From contig JAZNOM010000007.1 in NCBI GenBank assembly GCA_045580835.1, positions 1 to 6,173 of the forward strand: a stretch of DNA of 6,173 bases, given 5' to 3'. The position numbers and the translations under genes were made by a program. The stretch comes from UMGS902 sp045580835. Lineage in GTDB: Bacteria; Bacillota; Clostridia; Oscillospirales; CAG-272. How positions within the stretch are numbered: position 1 is the first letter of the stretch; every line of letters begins with the position of its first letter. Below are positions 1-6,158 of this stretch, one piece after another. The notes under the pieces were generated by a model, which was not told the origin of the DNA, ran no database searches, and saw nothing but the letters and a program-made list of their open reading frames with translations.

Positions 1-127
1 CCGCATTGTTTGATACAAACTGCGAGCCGCCAATGTAAATGCCTGCGAGAATCAGCATGGTAAGCGTAAGCAGCGCAATTATTATGTTTTTGAAAATTTC
101 AATAGGCTTTGCCTTGATTTTTTCCAT
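1..127 (-). CDS. N-terminus of a membrane-anchored protein, possibly YycH-like (cut by window edge)
   Basis: The first 42 codons are visible; the rest lies beyond base 1. The ATG at 127 follows an ideal AGGAGGT ribosome site (138-132) with a 4-nt gap, which makes this a real gene too short to stand out as an ORF. The peptide starts MEKIKAKPIEIFKN, followed by a strongly hydrophobic run at about residues 15-32 and then a polar stretch (GGSQFVSNNA). This is the pattern of an N-in single-pass membrane anchor with an extracytoplasmic C-terminal part. In wal operons of Bacillota the gene after walK is usually yycH, a single-pass protein that modulates the kinase, and this position and topology fit. 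There is too little sequence to confirm the family, so YycH is an inference from context. It follows walK after a 171-nt gap filled with inverted repeats, so its expression may be partly uncoupled from walK. Confidence 0.85.
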   Translation of the reverse strand, partial: MEKIKAKPIEIFKNIIIALLTLTMLILAGIYIGGSQFVSNNA

Positions 128-131
128 GCTG

Positions 132-138
132 ACCTCCT
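132..138 (-). promoter_or_regulatory. Strong Shine-Dalgarno of the partial membrane-protein gene
   Basis: AGGAGGT on the minus strand is a full match to the 16S anti-SD core and lies 4 nt before the ATG at 127. It fixes the start of the truncated gene and is the strongest ribosome site in the window. Confidence 0.85.
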
Positions 139-155
139 TTCAGGGGAACGAGAGC

Positions 156-282
156 GTTCTTTCTTAAGAAGAAAGAACCAAAGAAAAACTGTAAAATATT
201 TCATGTGTAGCCATGGCTACAGACAATAAATTTTTACAAAAGGTTTGGAGAGTATGAGAACCTTTCCTTAAAAGGTTCTCAT
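156..282. repeat. Tripartite palindromic element (MITE-like) between walK and the next gene
   Basis: Three inverted repeats lie in a row. The first has 10-bp arms GTTCTTTCTT (156-165) and AAGAAAGAAC (169-178) with a 3-nt loop. The second is a long imperfect stem (190-238) whose arms TGTAAAA (190-196) and TTTTACA (232-238) continue after a one-base bulge and close on a perfect 16-bp palindrome (206-221). The third has perfect 12-bp arms ATGAGAACCTTT (254-265) and AAAGGTTCTCAT (271-282) with a 5-nt loop. There is no open frame and no convincing T-tract right after the outer hairpins. The symmetric layout suggests a small non-autonomous palindromic repeat rather than a simple terminator. On the minus strand the central stem is followed by AGTTTTTCTTT, so it could act as a weak terminator or attenuator. 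A related block lies at 6011-6158. I cannot see flanking target-site duplications with confidence. Confidence 0.6.
206..221. repeat. Perfect 16-bp palindrome at the centre of the element
   Basis: TGTAGCCATGGCTACA equals its own reverse complement. In RNA it would fold as a 6-bp stem with a CATG loop and cap the longer imperfect stem 190-238. As DNA it could also be a dimeric protein site, but its place at the centre of nested inverted repeats favours a structural role. Confidence 0.75.
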
Positions 283-298
283 GATATCTCTCGTTTCC

Positions 299-2065
299 CT
301 ACGCTTTCGGGAAAATGATTTTAAACGTAGTGCCCTTGCCTACTTCACTTTCGACGGTAATATCGCCGCCGTGAGCAATTGCAATTTCTCTTGCAATTGC
401 AAGACCGAGGCCCGTGCCGCCTTTATCGCTGTTACGCGCCTTTTCTACGCGGTAAAAGCGTTCAAACAGACGCGGCAGGTCCTCTGCAGGAATACCGATA
501 CCGTTATCGCTGACGGAAACCTCAACGTTTTTGCCGACACTTGCAAGCGAAATATGAATTTCGCCGCCGTCAGGCGTATACTTGATAGCATTTGAAACGA
601 TATTGATAATCGTTTGCTCAACGCGAATCTTATCGCCGTTTATATAGAGGTCGTCAAAGGTGCCGTCAAAGGTAAGCGTCTGCCCTTTCTTTTCGGCGGT
701 GTAGCCGAGCGTTTTTGTAATAGCCGCAACCGACTCGGTGATTGATATGGTTTTCACCTGGAAATTCATCGTCTTTGAGTCGAGCTGTGACAGTGTTAGC
801 AGATTCTTTATGAGAGCTTCCATGCGCGTGCTTTCGGTCTCCGCCATTTCAAGAAAGCTCTTTGTAAGCTCGTTTGAAGTGATGTTGTTATCGCCTGCCA
901 GCGTTTCAAGCACCATTTTAATGGTGGTAAGCGGTGTGCGAAGCTCGTGCGAAGCGTTTGCAACAAACTCGCGGCGGCTGCGGTCAAGCGCGTAGCTTTG
1001 AGTTACATCGTGGATGACCAGAATAATGCCCTCGCGCATTTTTTCATTGTCGCGGTAGCGGATATTGCCAAAATAAAGCTCGTAAACGCGGTCATTGTAA
1101 TGCACCGCAGGCACTCCGCCGCTGTCGCCAAGGTCAATGTCAATATCGTTTTTATCGTAGTTAAGCAGGCTGAACATGTAGTCAAGCGACACATTTTCAA
1201 GGTCGCTTGCAAAAAGCTTGCGCGCAGCATCATTGATTTGAAGCGGCTTGCCGTCCTCGCCAAAGGTGATAACCGCGTCCTTAAGGCAGGAAAGCACGGT
1301 TTCAAGCTTTTCACGCTCGCCGTTGATTTCGTCAAGGTTTTCCTCAATCATGCGGCTCATGTGGTTAAAGTTTTCGGTAAGCACTCCGATTTCGTCATTG
1401 GACTGCACGCGGATTTTTTCTTTAAAGTTACCTTTTGCAACTCGCTGAACACCCTCGGTAAGCTTGGAAAGCGGCAGAGAGATTGCGCGCGCAAGGAAAA
1501 ACGAAAGGATAAACGCGATGATAAGCCCGATAAAGAGTGCTTGAAGGATGATTGAAAAGAGCATCCACGTAACCTCGCTGAGCTCCTCTTGGGTGTCGCG
1601 GATATAAATTATGCACTCTGCATTTCCGCTTGAAAGCGGCAGCGCAAAATCGGCAAAATCCGAGCTTTGGTTTTCGGCGTTGCCCACCTTGCCGCCGATT
1701 GCCGCAACAAGATTGGGCGTAAGCGCAATTTTTTCGCCCGAGGCGTCACTGCCTGCCAAAAAGCCGCCGTCTTTGTCGAGAATGTAATAACTGCGATAGT
1801 CGTCTATACCGAGGCGCGAACTGTACGCCTCGAGAATATCGCGCTGATTTTCTGCATTGACCACCTCGCTTGTGTCGGACATCGCGTTTTCAAGATAAAC
1901 GCGAAGCTGACCGTCTGAAGCAAAGTTCTGCTCCATGCAGTTTGAAAACTCCTCGTTGTAAAATGCAAGTACGTTGCTGATAAGTACTGCGCCGACAACG
2001 CTCATAACTATGAGGATAAACACAACGAGGATAAGTATGATTTTGAAATATAATCCTCTATACAT
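299..2065 (-). CDS. walK: WalK-like sensor histidine kinase (HAMP-PAS-HisKA-HATPase)
   Basis: A 588-residue membrane kinase that should autophosphorylate on histidine and pass the phosphate to the response regulator encoded 7 nt upstream. Domains in order: TM1 about 8-34; an extracytoplasmic segment about 36-166 containing YYILDKDGGFLAGSD, typical of PAS/Cache-like sensor folds; TM2 about 167-193; HAMP about 190-243 (the P-L-S-K-L-T and DEIG motifs are visible); a cytoplasmic PAS about 250-360; HisKA with the H-box FVANASHELRTPLTT, phospho-acceptor His373; HATPase with N-box asparagines 488 and 492, G1 DNGIGIP (520-526), F-box FERFYRVEKARN (534-545) and G2 GGTGLGLAIA (549-558). All catalytic motifs are intact. 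Architecture and H-box resemble WalK; PhoR-type kinases share the layout, so the symbol is probable, not certain. The ATG at 2065 follows a modest AGG that overlaps the regulator's TAG stop, suggesting translational coupling. Confidence 0.93.
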   Translation of the reverse strand: MYRGLYFKIILILVVFILIVMSVVGAVLISNVLAFYNEEFSNCMEQNFASDGQLRVYLENAMSDTSEVVNAENQRDILEAYSSRLGIDDYRSYYILDKDGGFLAGSDASGEKIALTPNLVAAIGGKVGNAENQSSDFADFALPLSSGNAECIIYIRDTQEELSEVTWMLFSIILQALFIGLIIAFILSFFLARAISLPLSKLTEGVQRVAKGNFKEKIRVQSNDEIGVLTENFNHMSRMIEENLDEINGEREKLETVLSCLKDAVITFGEDGKPLQINDAARKLFASDLENVSLDYMFSLLNYDKNDIDIDLGDSGGVPAVHYNDRVYELYFGNIRYRDNEKMREGIILVIHDVTQSYALDRSRREFVANASHELRTPLTTIKMVLETLAGDNNITSNELTKSFLEMAETESTRMEALIKNLLTLSQLDSKTMNFQVKTISITESVAAITKTLGYTAEKKGQTLTFDGTFDDLYINGDKIRVEQTIINIVSNAIKYTPDGGEIHISLASVGKNVEVSVSDNGIGIPAEDLPRLFERFYRVEKARNSDKGGTGLGLAIAREIAIAHGGDITVESEVGKGTTFKIIFPKA

Positions 2066-2072
2066 ATATGAC

Positions 2073-2777
2073 CTACTGGATATAGTAACCTACACCGCGC
2101 TTGGTGATAAGGTATTCGGGATTCGATGGGTCTTTTTCAAGCTTTTTGCGCAGGCGCGAAACGGTAACGTCGACCGTGTTTACATCGCCGAGAAAGCCGT
2201 CATAGCCCCATACCTTGCCAAGAAGCTCCTCACGCGAAAAAGGCTTGCCAACGTTTTCCATGAGGAAAAGGAGCAGGTCGTATTCTTTCTTGGAAAGCTC
2301 AAGCTCAACGCCGTCCTTGGTAGCGATATAGCGAGTGCGGTCAACCGAAAGTCCGCGCACGGTGGTTGTGCCGCCATTCCCCGCAATGTGAGTTACCATT
2401 TCGTCGCGGTTGCGGCGGATGTTGGCGCGTATGCGCGCGATAAGCTCGCCGAGCTTGTACGGCTTTGTAACGTAGTCGTCAGCGCCGTTTTCAAGGCCTG
2501 CGATTTTATCCTTGTCGTCGTCGCGCGCCGTTACCATAATAACGGGTACGTCGCTTCTCGTGCGGATGCCCTCAAGCACCTTGAAGCCGTCAAGCTTTGG
2601 CAGCATTATGTCAAGAAGCACAATATCAAACTTTTCAGTAAGTGCCTTTTTCAGACCTTCCTCGCCGTCATATGCAATGACGGTTTCAAAGCCTGCACTG
2701 CCCAGATTGTGGGCGAGCAGCAGAGCGATATTCTTTTCGTCCTCGACGAGAAGAACTCTTTTGTTTTCGTTTTCCAT
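2073..2777 (-). CDS. walR: WalR-like OmpR/PhoB-family response regulator
   Basis: A 234-residue cytoplasmic transcription factor. The receiver domain (about 6-120) has the acidic pocket E12/D13, phospho-acceptor Asp56 in LLDIMLP, Thr83 and Lys105 followed by Pro (KPY rather than the commoner KPF). The C-terminal winged-helix domain (about 135-234) has the OmpR-type transactivation region WGYDGFLGD and the recognition helix and wing NTVDVTVSRLRKKLE to ITKRGVGYYI. These last segments are very close to WalR of Bacillus and Staphylococcus, the essential regulator of cell-wall hydrolase genes. It precedes its cognate kinase by 7 nt and follows the stalk-domain gene by 12 nt. Its AGGAG ribosome site (2790-2786, 8 nt from the ATG) overlaps the upstream TAA stop. 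PhoP/PhoB-type regulators are the main alternative. Nothing is truncated or missing. Confidence 0.94.
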   Translation of the reverse strand: MENENKRVLLVEDEKNIALLLAHNLGSAGFETVIAYDGEEGLKKALTEKFDIVLLDIMLPKLDGFKVLEGIRTRSDVPVIMVTARDDDKDKIAGLENGADDYVTKPYKLGELIARIRANIRRNRDEMVTHIAGNGGTTTVRGLSVDRTRYIATKDGVELELSKKEYDLLLFLMENVGKPFSREELLGKVWGYDGFLGDVNTVDVTVSRLRKKLEKDPSNPEYLITKRGVGYYIQ

Positions 2778-2789
2778 TGCCTTTTCTCC

Positions 2790-3863
2790 TTACTGAATTG
2801 AACTCGAAGCCGTAAGCGGCATTGAGCGCAATGCCTCAAAACGGTCAAACTGATTGAAGAAATACGAATAATAGCTCCGCGATTGTCTGTCGCTTGCTAT
2901 TGAAAAGTTGTAAATTCCGCGGTTTGGCGAATCGTAAAGTGTAAAGTTGATTATTCTGTTATTGCCAAGGTCGTCTACAACCAAGTGAATGTTGCACGCC
3001 TTTGCAAAGTAGCCGTCAATTTTGGGGATATTTTCGTATGCGTCCGCGCTGACATACACGCGACTTGTCGCACCGACAAGCGAGAAAAGGAATTTATTTG
3101 CATATTCCATCTCTGCGCGGAATACTTCGGCATCCACGTCAAGCGACAGATCCATGTAATACACTATGGTGTGTCCATTTGCATATATTGACGGAATAAC
3201 CTTTGCATAGTTTTCAATTTCCCTCGGGGAAAGTGCAAAAGTCATACGGTGGTTGCCGACGGCTTCCATGGCAAAGGGTAAATTTGCGAGTGTCGGAACA
3301 AGCAATACGGGGTGCATAAACGAGCCTGCTACCGTCTTGCCCGTAGGGTTGTAGAGATGTGGGATATCCTGCTTTTCGCTATCCGAATATGCGTTAAGCA
3401 GCGATACGAAATCGGTAAGCTCATTGCCGTCACAGATGCGCGCGGCGAGATATCCGTCGGGCGCAAACGCGGTTTCAAATTTCAGCTTGAATTTTTCGCA
3501 AATCGCGTACGGCTCAAGATAAATCTCGCCGCCGTAACGGTAGATACTGCATTTTGTTACTGTACCTGTCTCGTCAAGGCGTGTGCCGAAATTGAGATTA
3601 AATGACAAAAATCTTTCGCCGTCATCAAAAAGCAGTGAGCCGAGTGTGTCCGAGCGCTTTACTTTTATTTTGCCGAGCGAAGCAAACGCACTTACAGGTA
3701 GGAGCATTTTGCCCTCGGTTTCGATAAACGGCAGCAGTGAGTCATCCTCCCACTCACTATCGTTTATAAAAAGCGTTGCGCGGTTTGATGCATGTGCAGG
3801 CACCGCCAACAGCGAAAAAAGCAAAACAAGGGACAAAAACGCCGCAAACATTCGATTTTTCAT
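2790..3863 (-). CDS. Secreted stalk-domain protein with a degenerate polysaccharide-deacetylase-like region
   Basis: The product is 357 residues from the ATG at 3863. That start is chosen because GGAGG (3875-3871) lies 7 nt before it; the ATG at 3869 is only 1 nt from this site, and the upstream TTG at 3878 precedes it. Residues 1-25 form a signal peptide (positive MKNR, hydrophobic core, AHA cleavage site). Residues about 30-130 look like the N-terminal stalk domain of copper-amine-oxidase type, with two half-repeats around GKMLLPVSAFASLG and GGEIYLEPYAICEKF. Residues about 185-300 resemble a NodB/polysaccharide deacetylase: MTFALSPREIENYAKV and YANGHTI match the usual ATFF...GH(E/T)IG segment. 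However, the catalytic Asp pair is absent (LLVPTLA where TFDDG is expected) and the H-x3-H motif reads YYMDLS. It is therefore probably a non-catalytic binding or sensing protein outside the membrane. It lies 19 nt after the DUF3810 gene and 12 nt before walR. The function is unproven, and the deacetylase relation is my inference from motif spacing. Confidence 0.88.
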   Translation of the reverse strand: MKNRMFAAFLSLVLLFSLLAVPAHASNRATLFINDSEWEDDSLLPFIETEGKMLLPVSAFASLGKIKVKRSDTLGSLLFDDGERFLSFNLNFGTRLDETGTVTKCSIYRYGGEIYLEPYAICEKFKLKFETAFAPDGYLAARICDGNELTDFVSLLNAYSDSEKQDIPHLYNPTGKTVAGSFMHPVLLVPTLANLPFAMEAVGNHRMTFALSPREIENYAKVIPSIYANGHTIVYYMDLSLDVDAEVFRAEMEYANKFLFSLVGATSRVYVSADAYENIPKIDGYFAKACNIHLVVDDLGNNRIINFTLYDSPNRGIYNFSIASDRQSRSYYSYFFNQFDRFEALRSMPLTASSSIQ

Positions 3864-3870
3864 TTTCATC

Positions 3871-3876
3871 CCTCCC
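3871..3876 (-). promoter_or_regulatory. Shine-Dalgarno that decides the start of the stalk-domain gene
   Basis: GGGAGG on the minus strand is followed by GATGAAAATG. Spacing selects the second in-frame ATG (3863) over the ATG at 3869, which almost touches the site, and over the TTG at 3878, which lies upstream of it. Confidence 0.75.
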
Positions 3877-3882
3877 AATAGT

Positions 3883-4980
3883 TTAATTTTTACTTAAAAA
3901 ATACGCGGTTGCAAGGTCGGTGACAAGCCCGTAGCTTTTCGTTCCCTCGGACTGCCCCTGCAGCTTGAGATACGCATCGTTTACCGCGCCCGAAACGTCC
4001 TCGACAATATTGTCGCGGAATTTTGCATCTGCCTCTTGCTCGGTAATATACTCTTTCAAAACGCCCTCCGAAAAGCTTGCGAGCAGCTCGTAGTACAGCT
4101 CTTCATCTTCTCTGTAAACAGCGTTTGCCATATAGTTAAAAACTTCCATGAGCCCGCAGTATTTTAAATAACTGTCGCTTGAAGTGTACAGAGTTAAAAA
4201 CGCTACGAAATTTGCCTCGTCCTCGGGTGCAATTCCGCGCTGATGCGCCATTTCGTGCGCCGCGGTAAAAGCAACGGCGTAGTCGGCACCGCAGGTGTTG
4301 ACGTTGGCCTCACCCGTAAAAAACGTGTACACGCCGACAATACCCGTATATCGCATCGGCACGGACAACGCAACACGCTTCGTTCCTACCGAAAGCGGAG
4401 AAATAAAGGAGTATTTGCCGCACATTCTCTGGTATTCGTCCACTAAACGCGAGTTCATTTCGCTATAGCTGTACGGAGATACCGCCGCGCCGCTTTCATC
4501 TCGCAAAAGCTCTGCTTCAAGCTCTTTTATCTCGCCAAGCGCGATTTTACTTGCCTCAAATACATCCTCTACAGTGAGGTTACCCGTTTCCATATCAAGC
4601 TTTTTTTCAATCGGTGTGCAGTCATATGCTATGCCGAAGTTGACAAAGAAAAGCGAAAGCGTTATGCATATCACGCCTAGCAGATTGAAAATGTGGCGAA
4701 GAAGTTTGCCGCGCCTTGCAACTACAACCGCGCAGTAAACAAGGTAAATGGCGGCAATCGGAATTGCCGATACCAGCACCGCCTCGGCAAGCGAAAACGG
4801 CAACACAGATGTAATATACGACAAAACCGCGCGAGGAACAAATGCGATATAGCGGTTGAAAAAGTCTGCAAAAGGAGCGATGCCTGCGGCGATAAGCTTA
4901 AGCGTAAAGCATACCGCAAGGATGCAAAAAGCAACCTTTGCAAAACTTGAAATATATTTTCTCGAAAAATCCTTAAACAT
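3883..4980 (-). CDS. DUF3810-family membrane protein with a zincin HExxH motif
   Basis: A 365-residue protein. Three hydrophobic segments (about 15-36, 60-88 and 96-118) anchor it, and the rest (about 119-365) is a soluble domain. That domain carries HEMAHQRGIAPEDEANFVAFL, beginning at His242: an HExxH zinc-binding motif (His242, Glu243, His246) with acidic residues 253-255 as candidate third ligands. The preceding GEANVN and AAHE segments and the E-x-EANF tail are characteristic of DUF3810, a predicted metallopeptidase-like family of Bacillota and Bacteroidota. No substrate is established as far as I know. The ATG at 4980 overlaps the end of the pseudouridine synthase gene by 8 nt, with AGGA 8 nt upstream inside that gene, so translation is probably coupled. 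The gene after it encodes a secreted protein, and the two-component pair follows, hinting at an envelope role. An intact HExxH argues for activity, but this is inferred. Confidence 0.92.
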   Translation of the reverse strand: MFKDFSRKYISSFAKVAFCILAVCFTLKLIAAGIAPFADFFNRYIAFVPRAVLSYITSVLPFSLAEAVLVSAIPIAAIYLVYCAVVVARRGKLLRHIFNLLGVICITLSLFFVNFGIAYDCTPIEKKLDMETGNLTVEDVFEASKIALGEIKELEAELLRDESGAAVSPYSYSEMNSRLVDEYQRMCGKYSFISPLSVGTKRVALSVPMRYTGIVGVYTFFTGEANVNTCGADYAVAFTAAHEMAHQRGIAPEDEANFVAFLTLYTSSDSYLKYCGLMEVFNYMANAVYREDEELYYELLASFSEGVLKEYITEQEADAKFRDNIVEDVSGAVNDAYLKLQGQSEGTKSYGLVTDLATAYFLSKN

Positions 4981-5869
4981 TCTGTTTTTCCTTTAAAAAG
5001 AGAGCCATATCGTTTGGCAATGGGGCAACGATTTCAAGCTTTTCGCCCGTAAAAGGGTGGCGCAGGCGCATTATTCCCGCATGTAAAGCCTGACGCGGCA
5101 TGGCAAAACCGCCGCCATACATGTCGTCGCCGACTATCGGATGACCGATTGATGCAAGATGTACGCGGAGCTGGTGCGTTCTGCCGGTTATCGGCTCACA
5201 CCTTACAACGGATATGTCGCCCACCTGCTCCACTTTTTCAAATCGCGTATGCGCAAACTCGCTTTCTTTGCCGTCCTCATACACCGCGCGGGTAATTATA
5301 CTTTCCTCCACGCGGCGGATATAGCCTTTAATTTCGCCTTTATCCGGCACGTCGCCAAGACAAAAAGCGGTGTAAATTTTTTCGTACCCGATGTCAGGAT
5401 TGGTTTTTGCAAAACGGTCTGCCGCATAGCGGTTTTTTGCCACGATTACAATGCCGCTTGTATCCGTGTCAAGTCGGTTGACAGCACGTACCACAAACGG
5501 TACGCCGCGGCGGTCAAACTCCGCCTTAAGCGCGTTTGCAAGCGTGTCCATGCGGTGGCCGTGTGACAGATGAGTGGGCATATAGGGCGGCTTGTTAATC
5601 GCCATAATATGCTCGTCCTCGTAGAGTATGTCAAGCGGCAAATCGGCACCGTAAAGCGACTTGTCACATTCATCGTATGTGTCCTCAATTTTAAGCGTTA
5701 CTGTGTCGCCTGCTTTTAAGGAATAGCGCACTGTTACGCTCTCGCCGTTAACGGCGATGCCGTCGCGCTTTTTTAGAAAGGTGCATAACGCACGCGACAC
5801 AAAAAGCCGCTTGCTTAAAAAATCCAAAAGCCGTCTTCCGTCAAATTCGCTGTCAACACAAAAATCCAT
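4973..5869 (-). CDS. RluA-family RNA pseudouridine synthase
   Basis: A 298-residue cytoplasmic enzyme expected to isomerise uridine to pseudouridine in rRNA or tRNA. Residues about 12-62 form an S4-like RNA-binding domain (FVSRALCTFLKKRDGIAVNG, then LKAGDTV). The catalytic domain follows: YEDEHIMAINKPPYMPTH (83-100), the active-site motif RAVNRLDTDTSG with catalytic Asp134, then GYEKIYTA, and GRTHQLRVHLASIGHPIVGD (229-248), all diagnostic of the RluA/RluC/RluD group. The residue before RLD is Asn131 instead of the usual His; this is a variation, not a lost nucleophile. Length is normal for the family. Which position it modifies cannot be told, so no symbol is given. The ATG at 5869 has a weak AGGA 7 nt upstream. 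It is the first gene after a clear promoter and overlaps the DUF3810 gene by 8 nt. Confidence 0.95.
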   Translation of the reverse strand: MDFCVDSEFDGRRLLDFLSKRLFVSRALCTFLKKRDGIAVNGESVTVRYSLKAGDTVTLKIEDTYDECDKSLYGADLPLDILYEDEHIMAINKPPYMPTHLSHGHRMDTLANALKAEFDRRGVPFVVRAVNRLDTDTSGIVIVAKNRYAADRFAKTNPDIGYEKIYTAFCLGDVPDKGEIKGYIRRVEESIITRAVYEDGKESEFAHTRFEKVEQVGDISVVRCEPITGRTHQLRVHLASIGHPIVGDDMYGGGFAMPRQALHAGIMRLRHPFTGEKLEIVAPLPNDMALFLKEKQNV

Positions 5870-5892
5870 ATAACTATCCTATTTTAATATAT

Positions 5893-5921
5893 ATTATAAG
5901 TATAACATAAATAAAGTGCAA
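5893..5921 (-). promoter_or_regulatory. Sigma-A-type promoter of the rluA-DUF3810-stalk-walRK operon
   Basis: On the minus strand a TTGCAC -35 (5921-5916) and a perfect TATAAT -10 (5898-5893) are 17 nt apart. The overlapping TGTTATACT (5907-5899) offers an extended -10 as an alternative. Upstream, A/T tracts (about 5932-5952) resemble an UP element. The predicted start is about 15-20 nt before the ATG at 5869, so the leader is short and leaves no room for a riboswitch. Only one good promoter is evident, and the following genes are packed tightly, so it likely drives all five. Confidence 0.72.
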
Positions 5922-5981
5922 TAGTCGATACTTTTTTAAAAAATAAAAATTAATGTTTAACGCACCATGTCAATGTTACAC

Positions 5982-6011
5982 AAAAAAACCGTGATTGGTA
6001 ACAATCACGGT
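5982..6011 (-). terminator. Rho-independent terminator of an upstream minus-strand transcript
   Basis: Perfect 10-bp arms ACCGTGATTG (5988-5997) and CAATCACGGT (6002-6011) enclose a 4-nt loop. Read on the minus strand, the stem is followed at once by seven T residues (5988-5982, the first shared with the base of the stem). This is a textbook intrinsic terminator. It must end a transcript entering from beyond the right edge, since no minus-strand gene lies between it and base 6173. It insulates the rluA promoter from that unit. Confidence 0.85.
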
Positions 6012-6158
6012 CAGCCTGATGACAAAGTCATCAGGCTGAACAGAGGATGAGAACCGCAGGCAGATTTTTGGATTTTTGTTTCGTCGGCGTACATGTGTAC
6101 GGTAGAGACAAAAATCCGAAAAAGCAAGTAACGGCAAGGGCTTAAAAAGCCCTTGCCG
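6011..6158. repeat. Second tripartite palindromic element
   Basis: The first hairpin has perfect 13-bp arms TCAGCCTGATGAC (6011-6023) and GTCATCAGGCTGA (6027-6039) with an AAA loop. The centre is a long imperfect stem (about 6065-6122) with 10-bp arms GGATTTTTGT (6070-6079) and ACAAAAATCC (6108-6117) and an inner CGTAC/GTACG stem (6088-6092, 6097-6101). The last hairpin has perfect 12-bp arms CGGCAAGGGCTT (6132-6143) and AAGCCCTTGCCG (6147-6158) with an AAA loop. The hairpin-centre-hairpin order matches the element at 156-282. Both centres share CATGTGTA followed a few bases on by GG(C)TA(C/G)AGACAA in the same orientation. The arms otherwise differ, so the kinship is distant or partly by chance. 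Confidence 0.5.

Noticed and set aside
254..282. The 12-bp hairpin just after walK as its intrinsic terminator
   Set aside because: On the minus strand it is followed by ACTCTCCAAACC with no T-tract, so it is not a convincing terminator by itself.
947..1555. A 202-codon plus-strand frame antisense to the histidine kinase
   Set aside because: It is a shadow of the kinase PAS and HAMP region, Lys/Val/Ala-rich with no domain pattern.
1974..2801. A 275-codon plus-strand frame antisense to the response regulator
   Set aside because: It is the complement of a gene with every expected receiver and winged-helix motif. The antisense peptide shows no domain and no convincing ribosome site.
3864..3878. 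An upstream TTG (3878) or ATG (3869) as start of the stalk-domain gene
   Set aside because: The GGAGG site lies downstream of the TTG and only 1 nt from the ATG at 3869, whereas the ATG at 3863 has ideal spacing and gives a cleaner signal peptide.
5159..5566. A 135-codon plus-strand frame inside the pseudouridine synthase gene
   Set aside because: It lies opposite the conserved catalytic domain of a clear RluA-family gene, and nothing in the peptide is recognisable.
5970..5985. A TGTAAC word on the minus strand, and TGTAAA words near 190-240, as WalR-box half-sites (TGTWAH-N5-TGTWAH)
   Set aside because: No second half-site at the required 5-nt spacing was found, so there is no visible evidence for autoregulation by a WalR-type dimer.
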